This document shows positions 34,764-44,487 of a stretch of 64,000 nt of DNA, in pieces. Origin of the DNA: Bilifractor porci. GTDB taxonomy: Bacteria; Bacillota; Clostridia; Lachnospirales; Lachnospiraceae. The stretch spans positions 372,001-436,000 of the forward strand of contig NZ_VUMV01000001.1 in NCBI RefSeq assembly GCF_009696005.1. The letters are read 5' to 3'. Both the position numbers and the translations under genes were made by a program. The first letter of the stretch is position 1, and the number at the start of each line of letters is the position of its first letter. The notes under the pieces were generated by a model that was given only the letters and a program-made list of their open reading frames with translations, was not told where the DNA came from and made no database searches.

Positions 34764-35279
34764 ATGCTGGATACCACAACGACCCTTTATAAGCTGATTA
34801 TTCTCTACACTCTGGGAAAAGTAAATTTTCCCATGACCAATTCGCAGATCACCAACCTGATGCTCAGCGAGGACTACACACGATATTTTCAGCTTCAGGA
34901 AATACTGCAGAATATGATTGATTCCGGACTGATCAAAACAGAGGTTCACAACCACACCACCTATTACAGCCGGACCGAAAAGGGCGCCAAGACACTGGAA
35001 TATTTCAAGGGGGAAATTTCTCCGGAAATCCGCCGGGACATCTCAAACTACCTGGTCCTCCATTCCTATGAGATGCGCAGCGAATCCTCCTGCATCGCGG
35101 ACTATTACCGCTCCGCGGACATGGATTACACGGTCAGCTGCAGCGTCCGGGAGGGAAACACCACGCTGATTGAGATGAAGCTCAGCGTCCCGACGGAAAA
35201 AGCCGCACAGACGCTGGCGGAAAACTGGAAAGCCAAAAGCCAGGAGGTCTATGCGGCCGTTATGAAACTATTGGTATGA
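34764..35279 (+). CDS. DUF4364 family protein (winged-helix-like)
   Basis: A 171-residue protein whose N-terminal 100 residues (LYKLIILYTLGKVNFPMTNSQITNLML...YYSRTEKGAKTLEYF) have the pattern of a PadR/MarR-like winged helix, followed by a mixed alpha/beta C terminus. This is the DUF4364 family of Clostridia; function not known. The ATG at 34764 has GGGGAGG ten bases before. It is divergent from gpmI and convergent with rarA. A candidate -10 TATACT lies at about 34663. Confidence 0.85.
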   Translation: MLDTTTTLYKLIILYTLGKVNFPMTNSQITNLMLSEDYTRYFQLQEILQNMIDSGLIKTEVHNHTTYYSRTEKGAKTLEYFKGEISPEIRRDISNYLVLHSYEMRSESSCIADYYRSADMDYTVSCSVREGNTTLIEMKLSVPTEKAAQTLAENWKAKSQEVYAAVMKLLV

Positions 35280-35370
35280 TCATTACAGTGCCGACAGCCC
35301 GACGCCGCGTATGCCTGTATACATGTGGCGGTTGGACTGATTGACACGTAATTATACTTTTGTTAACTCT

Positions 35371-36690
35371 TTATCCTTCCGGGTGTATTTTTCTGAAATA
35401 CTCCCGGATTTTCTGTTCGTATCCGTTTTCCGTGGGCTCATAGAACTTTGAGCCCAGAATCTCGTCCGGAAGGTACTGTTGTTCGACATAGTGATTGGGA
35501 AAATCATGCGCGTACTTGTAGCCCGTGCCGTGTCCCAGCTTTTCATGGCCGCTGTAATGGGCGTCCTGCAGATGGGCGGGAACAGTTGTCTGCACGGACC
35601 GGACCGAGCGCAGGGCGGCAAATACCGCCTCAGTACAGGCGTTGCTCTTCGGCGCGCTGGCCACATAGATCGCCGCCTGGGAGAGAATCAGCTTTGCCTC
35701 CGGCATTCCGATCCTCTCTACCGCCTGCGCCGCGGATACAGCTACCACCAGGGCCATCGGATCGGCATTGCCCACGTCCTCTGCCGCGCAGATCATAATC
35801 CTGCGGGAAATAAACTTGATATCCTCTCCCGCATAGAGCATTTTCGCGAGATAATACACCGCTGCATCCGGATCGGAGCCACGCATGCTCTTGATAAAGG
35901 CGGAAATCGTATCGTAATGCTGGTCTCCCGTCTTGTCATAGCGCACGACCCGCTTCTGGATGCACTCGGAGGCCGTATCCAGGTCGATGTGGATCCGTCC
36001 GTCCTCCGACGGCTCTGTCGTCAGGACACCCAGCTCCAGCGCGTTCAGCGCCTCCCTGGCATCGCCTCCGGCTATATCCGCCAGAAAATCCGCCGCGTCC
36101 GGTTCCAGAACCGGGTGAAGGCTTCCCAGCCCCCGCTCCTCATCCTTCACGGCGCGTTCCAGAAGCGTCCGGATATTGTCCTTCGACAGCGGACGCAGCT
36201 CAAAAATAACTGACCGGGAGATCAGGGCGGAATTCACCTCAAAATACGGATTCTCCGTAGTGGCGCCGATCAGGATAACGGTGCCGTCCTCCACAAACGG
36301 AAGCAGGTAATCCTGCTGGCTCTTGTTGAAGCGGTGAATCTCGTCGATAAACAGGATCGTCTTCTTCCCGTACATTCCCATCCGGTCACGGGCGCCATTG
36401 ACCGCGGTTTCCATCTCTTTTTTCCCGGAGGTCGTCGCGTTCAGCTGCGTAAATTCCGCGCTTGTGGTATTGGCGATGACCCTGGCCAGTGTGGTTTTCC
36501 CGGTTCCGGGAGGCCCGTAAAAGATAATCGAGCTGAGCTTGTCAGCCTTGATCGCGCGGTAGAGCATCTTATCCTTCCCGATAATATGCTCCTGTCCCAC
36601 CACTTCATCCAGCGTCCGCGGACGCATCCTGGCAGCCAGGGGCGCTTCCTTTTCTTTTTTTCTGGAGCTGGCATACTCAAATAAATCCAT
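35371..36690 (-). CDS. rarA: Replication-associated recombination protein RarA (MgsA)
   Basis: An AAA+ ATPase acting at stalled replication forks. The 439-residue protein has Walker A YGPPGTGKTTLAR, Walker B ILFIDEIHRFNKSQQD, sensor 1 IGATTENPYFEVN and the arginine finger SRS. The C-terminal tetramerisation domain contains YLAKMLYAGEDIKFISRR and GHGTGYKYAHDFPNHYVEQQYLPD. It starts one base after the stop of the DUF2298 gene and lacks a good ribosome site, so translation is probably coupled. Confidence 0.95.
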   Translation of the reverse strand: MDLFEYASSRKKEKEAPLAARMRPRTLDEVVGQEHIIGKDKMLYRAIKADKLSSIIFYGPPGTGKTTLARVIANTTSAEFTQLNATTSGKKEMETAVNGARDRMGMYGKKTILFIDEIHRFNKSQQDYLLPFVEDGTVILIGATTENPYFEVNSALISRSVIFELRPLSKDNIRTLLERAVKDEERGLGSLHPVLEPDAADFLADIAGGDAREALNALELGVLTTEPSEDGRIHIDLDTASECIQKRVVRYDKTGDQHYDTISAFIKSMRGSDPDAAVYYLAKMLYAGEDIKFISRRIMICAAEDVGNADPMALVVAVSAAQAVERIGMPEAKLILSQAAIYVASAPKSNACTEAVFAALRSVRSVQTTVPAHLQDAHYSGHEKLGHGTGYKYAHDFPNHYVEQQYLPDEILGSKFYEPTENGYEQKIREYFRKIHPEG

Positions 36691-36691
36691 G

Positions 36692-38995
36692 CTACTGTCC
36701 GATCTCTACAATATAGGTATTGCCCTGCCGGAACACAACGGAGCCGAGACTCTCCAGCAGGCTGTCGTTAATATTGGAATAATGCGCTCTCTCGCGGCTT
36801 CCCACAAAAATATACCGGATTCCGTACTTCCTGACCAGCGTTTCCACCTCCTGCGCGTCCTGCGATGTGTAGATGGTATCTATTTCCTGTCTCTTTGCGG
36901 TCAGATCCTCCGGGTTGCTTCTCCAGAGCCATTCATGCACGTACCAGCCTTCCACCGTAGGCAGCCCCGTCATGGCGGAGACACGGCAGTCGTCGCTGTA
37001 GCTGTCCCCGTACGCCTCCAGGATCATAGGCTGTCCGTCCGCGTTCAGATTCAGCCAGCGGATCGCGGCGGCATCCTCCGGATAGGTGCTTTCCAGGAAC
37101 ATGGTTGCGTCTATCCCCTGAAACCGGTCTGTCTGAAACACATTCCCGAACCAGCAGGAAACCGAGTACGGGAAATAGCCGCATGTCAGGAGGAACAGGC
37201 CCAGAAGAGCAATCACTATCCCGCGGACCCATTTTCTGACATTCTCTGAAATCAGGCGTACAAAGACATACCCCATCATCATGCCGAAAAGGATAAATGC
37301 CTGATAGGTCAGCTTGAACATCGTGTTGGACCTTGCGTAGCCGTTTTCGTAGATGTCCCGCACATACACAAGCTCCGGGATCAGAATCAGTCCGAATCCG
37401 CAGAATCCCAGCATCCAGATAAAGACATCGGAAAGCTCCATTTTTCTGCAGAAGGCGGTGAAACGGTTCCCGTCCCTTCTTTTTCTGTACCGTTTTCCGA
37501 AGCTCCCGATCAGATAAACCGTAAAAACGACCAGGACAGCCACCGGCAGCCCCCACAGAACAACCAGCTGATAGAAGGCTGTGTGGCTGGTGCATAATGC
37601 CACGCCCGATACCATGGTCTCAAAGGTCAGGGTAAACGGGAGGGCTGCTGCCGTCGCAAATCCGAAGACCTCCAGCGCATGGAGGATGATGCAGCCCGCC
37701 GCCTGAAGCGGCGATTCCCCGTAGCGGTAAAACGCCACAAGAATAATACAGAAAAAGGTCACCGTAAAATAGATGACAAAATCCCAGTAATTTGTCCATT
37801 TGAACAGGCCGACGAAAAAAGCGGCAAGCAGGAGCCTGGGTTCCCAGATGTTTTTCCAGGCAAACCGGAGAATTCTGCGCGGCAAAGGATCTTTTACATA
37901 CTTTTTCGGGCGCTTCAGCTGCTCCTTCTCCTCCAGTGCCTCCCGCCGCAGCCGTTCCTGCCTCTGCTCCCTGACCCGCACCGCCCAGGAATACAGAATG
38001 GCGACCAGCGTAACCACAAACATGATGTTTACCATATGCGCGTGCAGATCCCCAAGCACAAAGGAATAACACGGGAATTCATGGATACACTGGTCATTTG
38101 TCTGAGGATTGTGGCCGATATACCTGGTGGAAGCCGGAAACCAGTAATCCTCGTAGCCGGACAGGCGGAACACCTTCCCGAACAGGCCGTACAGGACATA
38201 ATGCATATTTCCCGCCAGAGAAACCGCTGTCCCGGCGAGAATCCCTCCCAGAAAAGACCTCCCGGTTCCCAGACGGCGTCCCGCAAAGGTTTTTCTTCCG
38301 TAATGCGAAAGCAGCATCTGACGAACCAGCGAAAACGGAAGCACGAAGCCAAAGGAAGAGATCATGGTTCGCATCAGGTTGTATGCGTCACTGGCATCCG
38401 TGTAGGAAATCTTGGCAAGATAGGCAGCGTAATACTGTCCGCCGTAGTAATAGTTGATATTCTTCAGACCATACCAGATGTCTTTGGCCGGAAGGGCGGA
38501 GCTCCGCATCATGGCTGCCAGAAAACCGTAGTCCATATACTTCTCCGTCCCCTTTGCCTGGGGATTAAAGCACACGAACCATGTCCACATCAGAAAAAAG
38601 CCGAAAAAAAGGATCTCGTCGAGAAGGACGGTATTCCAGTCCGGAAAGGTCTTTCCCTGTTTCCGCAGCGCGGCTGTCCACAGAATCCCCGCCAGGATCA
38701 GCGTCTCCACCAGAGCCCTGCGGTTGGTAAACTGTACAAGCCCGATCACGGCCATCAGCCATACAAAATACCCGCCGAAAAGCAGGCCGATCACCTTGGA
38801 AAAAAGCCAGCCGTGATCGTCAAATCCCCCGAAAACCCTGTCCGCAACCGGAGCCGCGAGAATCCCCAGTAGGGTGATAAAAAAATACCACTTCAGAAAA
38901 ACCCACGCATCCCGCCGCAGCAGAACAACAGACGCCAGGATAAGTGCCGCCAGGATTCCGGCATAACAGATTTTTTTACGATGCATTGCCAGCAT
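36692..38995 (-). CDS. DUF2298 multi-pass membrane protein
   Basis: A 767-residue protein with well over ten hydrophobic helices. It shows the DUF2298 (archaeal/Chloroflexi YYY-type) landmarks NINYYYGGQYYAAYL, FPCYSFVLGDLHAHM and the helix cluster after residue 370. The C-terminal 150 residues are extracytoplasmic (EAYGDSYSDDCRVSAMTGLPTVEGW) and resemble the soluble end of GT-C glycosyltransferases. A polyprenyl-linked sugar transferase is plausible but not shown. The ATG at 38995 is used; ATG 38986 is an alternative. It is coupled to rarA downstream. Confidence 0.85.
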   Translation of the reverse strand: MLAMHRKKICYAGILAALILASVVLLRRDAWVFLKWYFFITLLGILAAPVADRVFGGFDDHGWLFSKVIGLLFGGYFVWLMAVIGLVQFTNRRALVETLILAGILWTAALRKQGKTFPDWNTVLLDEILFFGFFLMWTWFVCFNPQAKGTEKYMDYGFLAAMMRSSALPAKDIWYGLKNINYYYGGQYYAAYLAKISYTDASDAYNLMRTMISSFGFVLPFSLVRQMLLSHYGRKTFAGRRLGTGRSFLGGILAGTAVSLAGNMHYVLYGLFGKVFRLSGYEDYWFPASTRYIGHNPQTNDQCIHEFPCYSFVLGDLHAHMVNIMFVVTLVAILYSWAVRVREQRQERLRREALEEKEQLKRPKKYVKDPLPRRILRFAWKNIWEPRLLLAAFFVGLFKWTNYWDFVIYFTVTFFCIILVAFYRYGESPLQAAGCIILHALEVFGFATAAALPFTLTFETMVSGVALCTSHTAFYQLVVLWGLPVAVLVVFTVYLIGSFGKRYRKRRDGNRFTAFCRKMELSDVFIWMLGFCGFGLILIPELVYVRDIYENGYARSNTMFKLTYQAFILFGMMMGYVFVRLISENVRKWVRGIVIALLGLFLLTCGYFPYSVSCWFGNVFQTDRFQGIDATMFLESTYPEDAAAIRWLNLNADGQPMILEAYGDSYSDDCRVSAMTGLPTVEGWYVHEWLWRSNPEDLTAKRQEIDTIYTSQDAQEVETLVRKYGIRYIFVGSRERAHYSNINDSLLESLGSVVFRQGNTYIVEIGQ

Positions 38996-39037
38996 AGTTC
39001 TCTACCACCCTGTTTTTCCAGCAGCAGTTCCGGATCT

Positions 39038-39973
39038 TCAGTCCAGAAGTTCTTCCGGGTAAATCCCTTTCTCCCTCATGGCCGCCAGAGCCCGGACCAC
39101 CTGCTCCTTATCTTCTTTATACGTCACCCCGTACCACTTGTCCGCATTGGGAAGCACCTGTACCTCCGCCCTGCCTTCCCTTAAAAGCTTTTCTACGACA
39201 GAAGGCAGATAATACTCACATTTCAGCGGGTTTTTATCCAGATTTTCCTCCAGAAAGGCACGGAATCCGGTAAGAAGCTCATTCATGATGCTGTTGGAGA
39301 ATCCCCAGAAATTCATGGACACCGGGGTGTCAGGCGCAAGCTCTGTCCAGCTTTTCCCCTCATCCTCCGTAAAGGCGATTCTGTCCCCCTTTGTCTCGAT
39401 CCGTGTTCTCTCGGTAATCTTCTTCAGGTATCCCTTTTCATCCAGGTCACAGATTCCCCTGGAAACAGAGCCGTTCTCCGTCACCGTATTTTTCAGCTGA
39501 TAGCCGACCATTGCGTAGCGGTACTTTCCCTCCAGATCCCTCTGGTTTTCCAGAAAGCGGTACATCCTGCAGAAAGCATCTCTTCCGTAAAAATCATCCG
39601 CGTTGATGACGGCAAAAGGAGCCCCTTCCGTGGCAAAGTACGCGGAGAGAACCGCATGCCCGGTTCCCCAGGGCTTTGTCCTCCCCTTCGGAACAGAAAA
39701 TTCCGCCGGTATGTCAGAGAGCCGCTGGTACACATAGCCGACCTTCATGTGCCTGGCGACGCGGTTTCCGATCTTTTCCCTGAAAAGCTCCGCGTTTTCC
39801 TCCCGGATCACAAACAGGACCTGCTGAAACCCCGCCTGCAGGGCATCATAAATCGAATAATCAATAATCAGGTGTCCCCTTTTGTCCATCGGATCCATCT
39901 GCTTCAGGCCGCCGTAGCGGCTGCCCATGCCGGCTGCCATAATAACAAGGACCGGCTTGTTCTCCATTCCCAT
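39038..39973 (-). CDS. Sugar-phosphate nucleotidyltransferase
   Basis: A 311-residue GlmU/RmlA-like nucleotidyltransferase. The nucleotide-binding start VLVIMAAGMGSRYGGLKQMDPMDKRGHLIIDYSIYDAL and the metal-binding FAVINADDFYG are clear. The C-terminal half has no left-handed beta-helix. The substrate could be a sugar phosphate with UTP or dTTP; sequence alone does not say. Between ABC-F and the DUF2298 gene in the same orientation, possibly supplying an activated sugar for the latter (inference). GAGGG precedes the ATG. Confidence 0.85.
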   Translation of the reverse strand: MGMENKPVLVIMAAGMGSRYGGLKQMDPMDKRGHLIIDYSIYDALQAGFQQVLFVIREENAELFREKIGNRVARHMKVGYVYQRLSDIPAEFSVPKGRTKPWGTGHAVLSAYFATEGAPFAVINADDFYGRDAFCRMYRFLENQRDLEGKYRYAMVGYQLKNTVTENGSVSRGICDLDEKGYLKKITERTRIETKGDRIAFTEDEGKSWTELAPDTPVSMNFWGFSNSIMNELLTGFRAFLEENLDKNPLKCEYYLPSVVEKLLREGRAEVQVLPNADKWYGVTYKEDKEQVVRALAAMREKGIYPEELLD

Positions 39974-40079
39974 AATATCCCTCTTTTCCAGCTCTTACGG
40001 TACGCTTCCGCGCCCCCACGGGTACAGACGTGCCGCAGCAGTCCGCCGCCATATATCATACTGTGCGGACAGACCCGTC

Positions 40080-41711
40080 TCAGTTATCTTCCTCATCCAG
40101 TGTGTAGACATGCTTCTTGCGCGCCTCTTCGTTCCCGGCAAGATACTCGTCATAGGTTGTGACCTTATCCAGCAGTCTGCCGTCTTCCGTGATCTCCATG
40201 ATCCGGTTCGCCGTTGTCTGTACAAACTGGTGGTCATGGCAGGTAAAGAGCAGCACGCCCGGAAACTTGATCAGTCCGTTGTTCAGGGCGGTAATAGACT
40301 CCATGTCCAGATGGTTGGTAGGCTGATCCAGAATCAGCACATTTGCCCCGGAGATCATCATCTTGGAAAGAAGGCAGCGCACCTTCTCGCCCCCGGAGAG
40401 TACCCGCACACGCTTGACGCCGTCCTCTCCGGCAAAAAGCATGCGTCCCAGGAAGCCGCGCACGTAGGTCGTGTCCTTGTTTTCCGAATACTGCGTCAGC
40501 CATTCGGCAATCGTCAGATCCGAATCAAATTCCTTCGTGTAATCCTTCGGGAACCAGGCCTGGCTGGTTGTAATTCCCCACTTGTAGTAGCCTGAATCCG
40601 GCTCCTCCGCTCCCGCGATAATCTTGAAAAGCTCGGAGACAGCCTGTTCATTGGAGCCGACAAATGCCACCTTGTCCTCCCTGCGGAGTGTGAACGAGAT
40701 GTTGTCCAGCAGCTTCACCCCGTCTACGGTTTTGGAAAGCCCGTTCACCTCCAGAACCTCATTTCCGATTTCGCGATCCGGGCGGAAATCGATGTATGGA
40801 TATTTTCTGCTGGAGGGCTTAATGTCATCCAGCTGGATTTTCTCCAGCGCTTTCTTTCGGGAAGTCGCCTGTTTGGATTTGGAGGCATTCGCGGCAAACC
40901 GGGAGATAAACTCCTGCAGCTCCTTGATCTTCTCCTCTTTCTTTTTGTTTGCTTCCTTTTTCTGCTTCATGAGCAGCGTGCTGGATTCAAACCAGAAATC
41001 ATAATTTCCGGCATACAGCTGGATTTTTCCATAATCAATATCCGCAATCTGCGTACAGACCTTATTCAGAAAATAGCGGTCATGCGAGACGACAATTACG
41101 GTATTTTCAAAATTGATCAGAAATTCCTCCAGCCAGTCAATGGCGTCCAGATCCAGGTGGTTGGTCGGCTCATCCAGGAGCAGAATATCCGGGTTTCCGA
41201 ACAGGGCGCGGGCCAGAAGCACCTTCACCTTCTGTGGTCCGGTCAGCGTGCTCATCTGGGCGTAGTGCAGCTCCGTGGGGATGCCCAGTCCGTTCAGGAG
41301 GGTCTCCGCGTCTGTCTCCGCGTCCCAGCCGTTCATCTCCGCGAACTCCGCCTCCAGCTCGCTGGCTCGGATTCCGTCCTCATCCGTAAAGTCCTCCTTG
41401 GCATAGAGGGCGTCCTTCTCCTGACGCACCTCGTAGAGCCTCTGGTTTCCCATGATAACCGTGTCCAGGACGACATTCTGGTCATATTTGAAATGATCCT
41501 GTTCCAGAAAGGAAAGTCTCTGTCCGGGTGTAATGGTGATCTCCCCGCTTGTGGGCTCCAGCTGTCCGGAGAGTATCTTCAGAAACGTAGATTTTCCGGC
41601 TCCGTTCGCGCCGATTACACCATAGCAGTTGCCCTCGGTGAATTTGATATTTACATTTTCAAACAGTGCTTTTTTCCCGACTCTCAGGCTGATATTACTG
41701 GCTGCGATCAT
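40080..41711 (-). CDS. ABC-F family ATPase (YbiT/YkpA-like), with altered second site
   Basis: A 543-residue cytosolic twin-ATPase translation factor without membrane domain. Domain 1 has Walker A GANGAGKST (34-42), an altered signature LTGPQ (156-160) and Walker B ILLLDEP (176-182). Domain 2 has a degenerate P-loop, GSNEQAVSE (352-360), a normal signature LSGGE (438-442) and LILDQP (459-464), where the catalytic Glu is Gln. The linker (about 240-295) is Lys/Glu-rich. The asymmetry resembles the YkpA/YbiT subfamily as I recall it. It acts on ribosomes by analogy with other ABC-F proteins. A role in antibiotic protection is not indicated. Confidence 0.92.
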   Translation of the reverse strand: MIAASNISLRVGKKALFENVNIKFTEGNCYGVIGANGAGKSTFLKILSGQLEPTSGEITITPGQRLSFLEQDHFKYDQNVVLDTVIMGNQRLYEVRQEKDALYAKEDFTDEDGIRASELEAEFAEMNGWDAETDAETLLNGLGIPTELHYAQMSTLTGPQKVKVLLARALFGNPDILLLDEPTNHLDLDAIDWLEEFLINFENTVIVVSHDRYFLNKVCTQIADIDYGKIQLYAGNYDFWFESSTLLMKQKKEANKKKEEKIKELQEFISRFAANASKSKQATSRKKALEKIQLDDIKPSSRKYPYIDFRPDREIGNEVLEVNGLSKTVDGVKLLDNISFTLRREDKVAFVGSNEQAVSELFKIIAGAEEPDSGYYKWGITTSQAWFPKDYTKEFDSDLTIAEWLTQYSENKDTTYVRGFLGRMLFAGEDGVKRVRVLSGGEKVRCLLSKMMISGANVLILDQPTNHLDMESITALNNGLIKFPGVLLFTCHDHQFVQTTANRIMEITEDGRLLDKVTTYDEYLAGNEEARKKHVYTLDEEDN

Positions 41712-41733
41712 GGTTTGCGTTCCTTTCTCTTTG

Positions 41734-41750
41734 TGCCGGCAGAGCCGGCA
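41734..41750 (-). other. Small hairpin upstream of the ABC-F gene
   Basis: A perfect stem TGCCGGC/GCCGGCA with a 3-base loop in the 72-base gap between the LTA-synthase-like gene and the ABC-F gene. Too short to call a terminator with confidence. Confidence 0.45.
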
Positions 41751-41783
41751 TAGTGTTTTACAGTTCTTACCGTCAGCTGCGGT

Positions 41784-44072
41784 TTATCCGCCGCTGATCT
41801 TCCTGGATTTGCCCGAATCCTCCGTCAAAGCAAAGAACCAGTCAATCCGTCTGCCCTTCGGCCCCAGGTTGTTGTACTGCAGGCATTCATATTCCCACTC
41901 GGCCTGCAGGCTCTCCGTGTCTCCGTCCTGCCATGCGGTATATACTCCGTCCGCGTTCACATATCCCATGTGGTTCAGTGCCGGAATTGTCTCCTGCAGA
42001 TCCTTCAGATAATAATTATAATCGGTCATCTGGAGCCCGGTATTTTCCAGAAGCATGGTGCTCAGGAAATTTGTGCTGGTCAGAACATTTTCCTCCTCCG
42101 GGATATCATAGTTCGCCCAGATGAAGAACGGCGTCGCGTAGTACCACATCTGATCCTGCAGGGAGAGGTCATCATAGCTGGACCCGGAAATATACTCCGT
42201 AAAGGAATCCGGCAGGGTCGGATAATGGTCGCCGAACATACAGATAATGGTAGGCTGATCATAATTCTTAAAATATTCGATCAGCTCCTCCAGCGCCTGA
42301 TCGCTCAGATGCTCCAGGGACAGATAACGATTGACGGAATCATCGGTGTAGCCGTCCACCGTGATATCCCCGGTATAATCAGCGGAGGTATAGCCGCCGT
42401 GATTCTGCATGGTGACGTCAAACAGGAAATACGGCTGCGTCGGATCCTCCTTGCTGTTGACAAGGTCAATGATCTTTTTATAGTTCGCCTTATCCGTGAT
42501 CAGACCCCTTACCTTTTCCGTATCCGCGTCGTAGTCGTCCTCGGTGTAATAATGATCAAAGCCCAGCAGGCGGTAGGCCGTGTAGCGGTTCCAGTTGCTC
42601 CCCTTGTACGGATGCATGGCAGCCGTCTCGTACCCCTGCGCGGACAGCGTCCTGGCCAGCCCGTACTCATCATGGGTAAAATAACTGACGTAGGGAACCA
42701 TCCCCGGAAATCTCTTTACAGAATTGCCGGTCAGGAATTCATATTCTGTCTTTGCCGTGCCGCCTCCGCGGATGCACACCAGCGTATGTCCCTTGATGGT
42801 GTTTTCTTCCATAGAATCATAATAAGGCATCACCGGCTGGTTTGTCTCCAGATCTCCCACCATACGGTAATCGGCCCAGGACTCGTTCATAATGCAGATG
42901 ATATTTACGGGCTTTGTGGCTGTCGTCGTATTGGGAGATTCCTCCTCGCAGGAATCCTCCGCTATTTTCTCGGTTTTAGAAACGGAATATCCGTCCGGGG
43001 GCGTCAGCCGCATGTACTTGGCGACGCAGAAAAACCCGACGGTTGTCCCGTACTCCTGATAGGTTTTCATCGGCGCGAACAGATCCGTCAGAATGCCCAG
43101 GCCGCCGTTCCAGTTCACGTTCAGATAGAAGAAATACATGCCGAACATGAATACGGCTATCCCGGCGCGCATCAGGAGCTTTCCCCAGAGCTTCTTCGCG
43201 ATGACATGGCAGCGCATGTTCAGCCACACGGCCATCAGACAGGCGCTGACCACAATATCCACCACAATCGCCCTGGTAAGCGTAAAGGTATAGCTCCCGG
43301 CAACCGTCGCCGCCGTCGTGATACTGAAAAAATCGATCAGCTGCAGCGGCTCTCCCCGGAACAGGTAAACATAGTAAAAAGCGATGCTCATGCAGCCCCA
43401 GATGGCCGTGACCGCCATCAGGGAACGCCTGACCGAATTCAGCCAGAACAGCAGAATCATGTTCATGATAAAAATGCCGAGTACATTCAGTGCCATGTAC
43501 CGGAATTCCATCTGGTCAAAAATATCATTATTGACATATTCGATCACCAGAAAGGCGCAGATATCCGCCGCCAGAATAATGGCAAAATCCCAGGGCCGTA
43601 TCCGCTGCTTCAGTTCTTTGCCGTTCTTTCCTCTCAGTTTTTTCGGCTGCATGACAAACATCGTCATCACTGCCGTGACCGCGACCGAGCCCGCCAGAAG
43701 AATAAAAATCAGGTTTCCGTATTTTCTGTCATTCAGATCCGTTCCCACAACCTGGCGGTACTGGGTAATGAGAAAAACCAGGACGGCGGCAAAATAGCAG
43801 GACCAGAAAACCAGGTATTTCCTTGTTCTCGGAAAATGTCCCGCGGTTCTGACGGCCTCTGCGACAGGTTCTGTGCTGTCTGGTTCACTGCTGTCTGCTT
43901 CTCCGCCGGGTTCGGAACCATCCGCCTCACTGTTACCTGCCTCTTCAAACGGCAGATTTTCGTCGCGCTCCAGGTCAGAAGCCGGAGCTTCTGCCTTCCT
44001 CTCATGTTTGGACTTCTTCTCCTGCGTACTTCCCTCTAGCGTGTCTGTCTCGTCCTCTGTTTTAAAATGCAT
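41784..44072 (-). CDS. LTA-synthase-like sulfatase (phosphoglycerol transferase family)
   Basis: A 762-residue membrane enzyme. An acidic cytoplasmic N terminus of about 75 residues is followed by multiple transmembrane helices to about residue 330. An extracellular alkaline-phosphatase-fold sulfatase domain then has the nucleophile region GGGTAKTEYEFLTG, MNESWADYR and FGDHYPTLPDS. Such enzymes transfer glycerol-phosphate from phosphatidylglycerol to surface polymers. The ATG at 44072 has GGAGG ten bases upstream and removes a spurious N-terminal extension. The gene is probably monocistronic or read with the downstream ABC-F gene. Confidence 0.9.
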   Translation of the reverse strand: MHFKTEDETDTLEGSTQEKKSKHERKAEAPASDLERDENLPFEEAGNSEADGSEPGGEADSSEPDSTEPVAEAVRTAGHFPRTRKYLVFWSCYFAAVLVFLITQYRQVVGTDLNDRKYGNLIFILLAGSVAVTAVMTMFVMQPKKLRGKNGKELKQRIRPWDFAIILAADICAFLVIEYVNNDIFDQMEFRYMALNVLGIFIMNMILLFWLNSVRRSLMAVTAIWGCMSIAFYYVYLFRGEPLQLIDFFSITTAATVAGSYTFTLTRAIVVDIVVSACLMAVWLNMRCHVIAKKLWGKLLMRAGIAVFMFGMYFFYLNVNWNGGLGILTDLFAPMKTYQEYGTTVGFFCVAKYMRLTPPDGYSVSKTEKIAEDSCEEESPNTTTATKPVNIICIMNESWADYRMVGDLETNQPVMPYYDSMEENTIKGHTLVCIRGGGTAKTEYEFLTGNSVKRFPGMVPYVSYFTHDEYGLARTLSAQGYETAAMHPYKGSNWNRYTAYRLLGFDHYYTEDDYDADTEKVRGLITDKANYKKIIDLVNSKEDPTQPYFLFDVTMQNHGGYTSADYTGDITVDGYTDDSVNRYLSLEHLSDQALEELIEYFKNYDQPTIICMFGDHYPTLPDSFTEYISGSSYDDLSLQDQMWYYATPFFIWANYDIPEEENVLTSTNFLSTMLLENTGLQMTDYNYYLKDLQETIPALNHMGYVNADGVYTAWQDGDTESLQAEWEYECLQYNNLGPKGRRIDWFFALTEDSGKSRKISGG

Positions 44073-44346
44073 CTGGGCAGTTCCTCCGAAATCTTTCAGA
44101 CCGCATTTCCGGGCACTCCAAAAAAGACTGCCCTGCGGCCAGTTGAACGACGCCATTATACACCATGGAGAAAAAATTGGAAAGGGAAAGCGGCAGGGAC
44201 AAAATAAGAAAAGCGGGGCCGTGCACGCTCCGCTTCCCTTATGTGTATAGAGTAGTAATGGGTTACTTGTTAAGTATGACTGAATTATAATCTGCTCCCG
44301 CTCATCCGTACATCCGTTAAAACAAAGGAGATTTCAACCTGTTCAT

Positions 44347-44444
44347 ACTACAGAATGTAGTCTGTTTTTTTGTCATTTAAATTGCGATTTTCTTAAAAAT
44401 ATGGTATTTTTAGAAAGAGCACAGGCAAAACGGACTACATTTTG
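44347..44444 (+). promoter_or_regulatory. Promoter and paired operator-like sites for the PucR-type gene
   Basis: A -35 TTGCGA (44382) and -10 TATTTT (44405) are separated by 17 bases. They are flanked by two inverted copies of GACTACATTNTG: one in ACTACAGAATGTAGT (44347-44361) on the minus strand and one at 44433-44444 on the plus strand. The rest of the 415-base gap 44073-44487 is AT-rich and shows no gene. Confidence 0.5.
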
Positions 44445-44487
44445 GCGGCCTGGCATCATGATATAAAGGATCGAATGGATATTTTGT

